From the NCBI GenBank assembly GCA_964247085.1, contig CAXTSX010000097.1:1-6715 (forward strand): a DNA stretch of 6,715 nt, given 5' to 3'. Both the position numbers and the translations under genes were made by a program. The stretch is from JAAFHZ01 sp964247085 (lineage in GTDB: Bacteria > Cyanobacteriota > Cyanobacteriia > Cyanobacteriales > Chamaesiphonaceae). Shown in pieces: positions 5,247 to 6,715 of the stretch (position 1 is the stretch's first letter; the number at the start of each line of letters is the position of its first letter). Below the pieces are notes generated by a model. It saw nothing but the letters and a program-made list of their open reading frames with translations, was not told the DNA's origin and made no database searches.

Positions 5247-6014
5247 ATGGTCAAAACAGCACAGGTCTACTTTATTGGAGCTGGTCCGGGGGATCCGGAT
5301 CTCTTGACTATCAAAGCCCAGCGACTAATCACCCAGGCTGATGTGCTGGTCTATGCTGATTCTTTAATTCCTCCAGAAATGTTACAGGGTCGAAAACCCA
5401 GCGCCGAAGTGATTGCCACCAGCAGCAAAACCCTAGAAGAAATCGTGCCCTTGATGATTGATCGAGTGCGATCGGGAAAAATGGTCGTGCGCTTACATTC
5501 TGGTGATTTAACCCTCTATAGTGCCATCACCGAACAAATTCAAGGTTTACGAGCGGCCAATATCATCTGTGAACTGATTCCGGGAATTAGTGCCTACCAA
5601 GCAGCTGCGGCGCGGCTGCAAGTGGAATTAACAGTACCAGAACTAGTCCAAACCATCATTTTGACCCGTGCCCAGGGCAGAGCTTCGGCGATGCCTAGTG
5701 CCGAGCAGCTGGCCAGCTTGGCCGCTCACCAGTCTAGCCTGTGTCTATATTTGGCAGCCAAACAGGTGCAAGCCGCCCAAGCTCAGCTGTTAGAGCATTA
5801 TCCCGCCGAGACCTTAGTGGCTATTTGCTGGCGGGTGAGTTGGCCAGATGAATTAATTTGGCTGGTACCCCTGACCGAAATGGCGGCAACTAGCGAGCAG
5901 GAAAGACTCTTGCGCAGTACTCTGTATATCATCAGTCCGGCTTTAGGAGAAGTTGAAGGGTATCGATCGCATCTATACAACCCTACCCACGCCCATTTAT
6001 TTCGGCCAAACTAA
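5247..6014 (+). CDS. cobM: Precorrin-4 C11-methyltransferase
   Basis: SAM-dependent tetrapyrrole methylase that adds a methyl group at C11 of precorrin-4 (or the cobalt form, CbiF activity) in corrin ring synthesis for cobalamin. The 255 residues match the family: the N-terminal VYFIGAGPGDPDLLTIKAQRL (7-27, SAM-site glycine loop), ADVLVYADSLIP (31-42), VRLHSGDLTLYSAITEQ (81-97), ELIPGISAYQAAAARLQVELTVPE (109-132), TIILTRAQGR (136-145) and a C-terminal LYIISPAL segment. The usual GDPSLYG loop reads GDLTLYS, with Leu88 in place of Pro. It starts 5 bases after the lgt stop, probably in the same transcript; no functional link between the two is evident. Cyanobacteria usually make pseudocobalamin, so CobM is expected. 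Which form (precorrin or cobalt-precorrin) it uses cannot be told from sequence. Confidence 0.95.
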   Translation: MVKTAQVYFIGAGPGDPDLLTIKAQRLITQADVLVYADSLIPPEMLQGRKPSAEVIATSSKTLEEIVPLMIDRVRSGKMVVRLHSGDLTLYSAITEQIQGLRAANIICELIPGISAYQAAAARLQVELTVPELVQTIILTRAQGRASAMPSAEQLASLAAHQSSLCLYLAAKQVQAAQAQLLEHYPAETLVAICWRVSWPDELIWLVPLTEMAATSEQERLLRSTLYIISPALGEVEGYRSHLYNPTHAHLFRPN

Positions 6015-6120
6015 GTAAATACGGAAAACTGCACTAGTAGTTGCTCAAGAAAAGATGTTAGATCTTTAGTTAAGCTACATCACCAGTGGGTCTGGATAGC
6101 CGTTCGGCCAAGCTAAAATC

Positions 6121-6129
6121 AAAGAGGAG
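6121..6129 (+). promoter_or_regulatory. Strong Shine-Dalgarno of the lipoprotein gene
   Basis: AAAGAGGAG contains the AGGAG core (6125-6129), nine bases before the ATG at 6139. It is the best ribosome binding site in the window, fixes the start at 6139 rather than the in-frame ATG at 6154, and suggests a well translated gene. Confidence 0.7.
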
Positions 6130-6138
6130 TTATTCACG

Positions 6139-6715
6139 ATGCAATCCCAATTTATGTTGCGAAAATTAATCATTATTTTTATGGCGCTCAGCCTCTCCTT
6201 CACCACCATCGCTTGTGGTGGTTCTAAGGAAGAAACCAAAGCACCCACCAATAACAATAATCCAACTCTGACCACCACCAAAAATGCTGGTACCAAATTA
6301 GCTGATGGTAAATATCCAGTGCAGCAAGCCACCTATGATGATGGCAATGGTGAATATTCTGTGATGCTGTTGAATACTCCGGCTGGTACCCCGCCGCTAT
6401 TTCGGAATACGAACCTTCAGATGGCTCAGCTTACTGAAGAAGAGATAAAAGCCAAAGAAAAGGCTTATCTCAAAACCGAAAATGGTCAAGCCTCTCTGCA
6501 TATTCCAGCTGACTTCAAAATTGAGTATGTACACAACGTCACTAAAGAGCAAACTAATCCCCAAACTGGCCAACAGGAAAAAGTTGTAGTTCGCGAAGGT
6601 GGCGGCGGTAGTTTCTGGTCGCCATTTGCCGGAGCGATCGCTGGTCAAGTGGTGGGTAATATGTTGTTTAGACCGCAGCATTATGTACCCCCTATGTACC
6701 AACAAGGGTCTATGC
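6139..6715 (+). CDS. Cyanobacterial lipoprotein of unknown function (3' end outside window)
   Basis: The frame is open from the ATG at 6139 to the window edge (192 codons, no stop), so the gene is partial. The N-terminus is a lipoprotein signal peptide: basic R8-K9, hydrophobic 10-21, lipobox TIAC with Cys26, then a Gly-Gly-Ser and a flexible Asn/Thr/Lys-rich linker (about 29-52). The mature domain has GKYPVQQATYDDGNGEYSVM (57-76), a Lys/Glu-rich helix at 99-112, a DFKIEYVHNVT segment (125-135), a Gly-rich stretch and a small hydrophobic FAGAIAGQVVGNMLF segment (163-177) followed by Pro/Tyr-rich sequence. I recall similar lipoproteins in other cyanobacteria, function unknown. It should be lipidated at Cys26 by Lgt, encoded in the same orientation nearby. 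A 124-base gap after cobM suggests it may have its own promoter, though I find no convincing one. Confidence 0.85.
   Translation, partial: MQSQFMLRKLIIIFMALSLSFTTIACGGSKEETKAPTNNNNPTLTTTKNAGTKLADGKYPVQQATYDDGNGEYSVMLLNTPAGTPPLFRNTNLQMAQLTEEEIKAKEKAYLKTENGQASLHIPADFKIEYVHNVTKEQTNPQTGQQEKVVVREGGGGSFWSPFAGAIAGQVVGNMLFRPQHYVPPMYQQGSM

Noticed and set aside
6051..6067. Hairpin AAAGAT/ATCTTT after cobM as a possible terminator.
   Set aside because: Only six A/T-rich pairs and no T tract after it.
6041..6072. TTGCTC with a following TTAGTT as promoter for the lipoprotein gene.
   Set aside because: The -10 is poor at every allowed spacing.
6075..6705. Two minus-strand open frames (6075-6332 and 6397-6705), the second with hydrophobic stretches resembling membrane helices.
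   Set aside because: Both lie antisense to the lipoprotein gene, which has a strong ribosome binding site, a signal peptide and a continuous frame. They look like its reverse-strand shadow.

Overview
The window looks like a stretch of cyanobacterial chromosome. Six exact copies of the cyanobacterial HIP1 octamer GCGATCGC are present (starts at 1904, 1927, 2248, 2351, 5214 and 6634), with many more CGATCG cores. The gene set also fits: rpsP followed by a KH-domain gene, rlmN followed by a small zinc-ribbon membrane protein, cobM, and a lipoprotein of a type I recall only from cyanobacteria. I cannot name the genus.

Layout. (1) 170-833, plus strand: rpsP (ribosomal protein S16) and a KhpA-like KH protein, 7 bases apart. 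They are probably one transcription unit that ends at a good hairpin-plus-T-tract terminator at 846-890. (2) 3554 down to 820, minus strand: rlmN (23S rRNA/tRNA A2 methyltransferase), a zinc-ribbon plus one-helix membrane protein whose likely GTG start overlaps the rlmN stop, and a degenerate ProA (gamma-glutamyl phosphate reductase) homologue. The ProA-like gene runs into the end of the KH gene (14-base convergent overlap), and its last codons contain the terminator of the rpsP unit. (3) 4303 down to 3622, minus strand: an overlapping MNT nucleotidyltransferase / HEPN pair, of the type found in toxin-antitoxin modules, lying between rlmN and lgt. (4) 4384-6014, plus strand: lgt (prolipoprotein diacylglyceryl transferase) and cobM (precorrin-4 C11-methyltransferase), 5 bases apart. 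(5) 6139 to the window edge, plus strand: a lipoprotein gene with a strong Shine-Dalgarno, cut off by the window end. Its lipobox cysteine would be a substrate for Lgt.

Most of this is housekeeping: translation (S16, RlmN, KhpA-like), lipoprotein maturation (Lgt and one substrate) and cobalamin synthesis (CobM). I see no clear multi-gene novel system. What deserves attention is that several familiar proteins lack residues normally considered central to their family. The ProA homologue has Val where the catalytic Cys should be, Lgt has Phe at the position of E. coli His103, the KH protein has lost GxxG, and the HEPN protein has no RX4-6H motif. An 11-base direct repeat also sits at the outer edges of the MNT/HEPN pair. 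These are readings of the sequence from memory of the families; no alignment or search was run.
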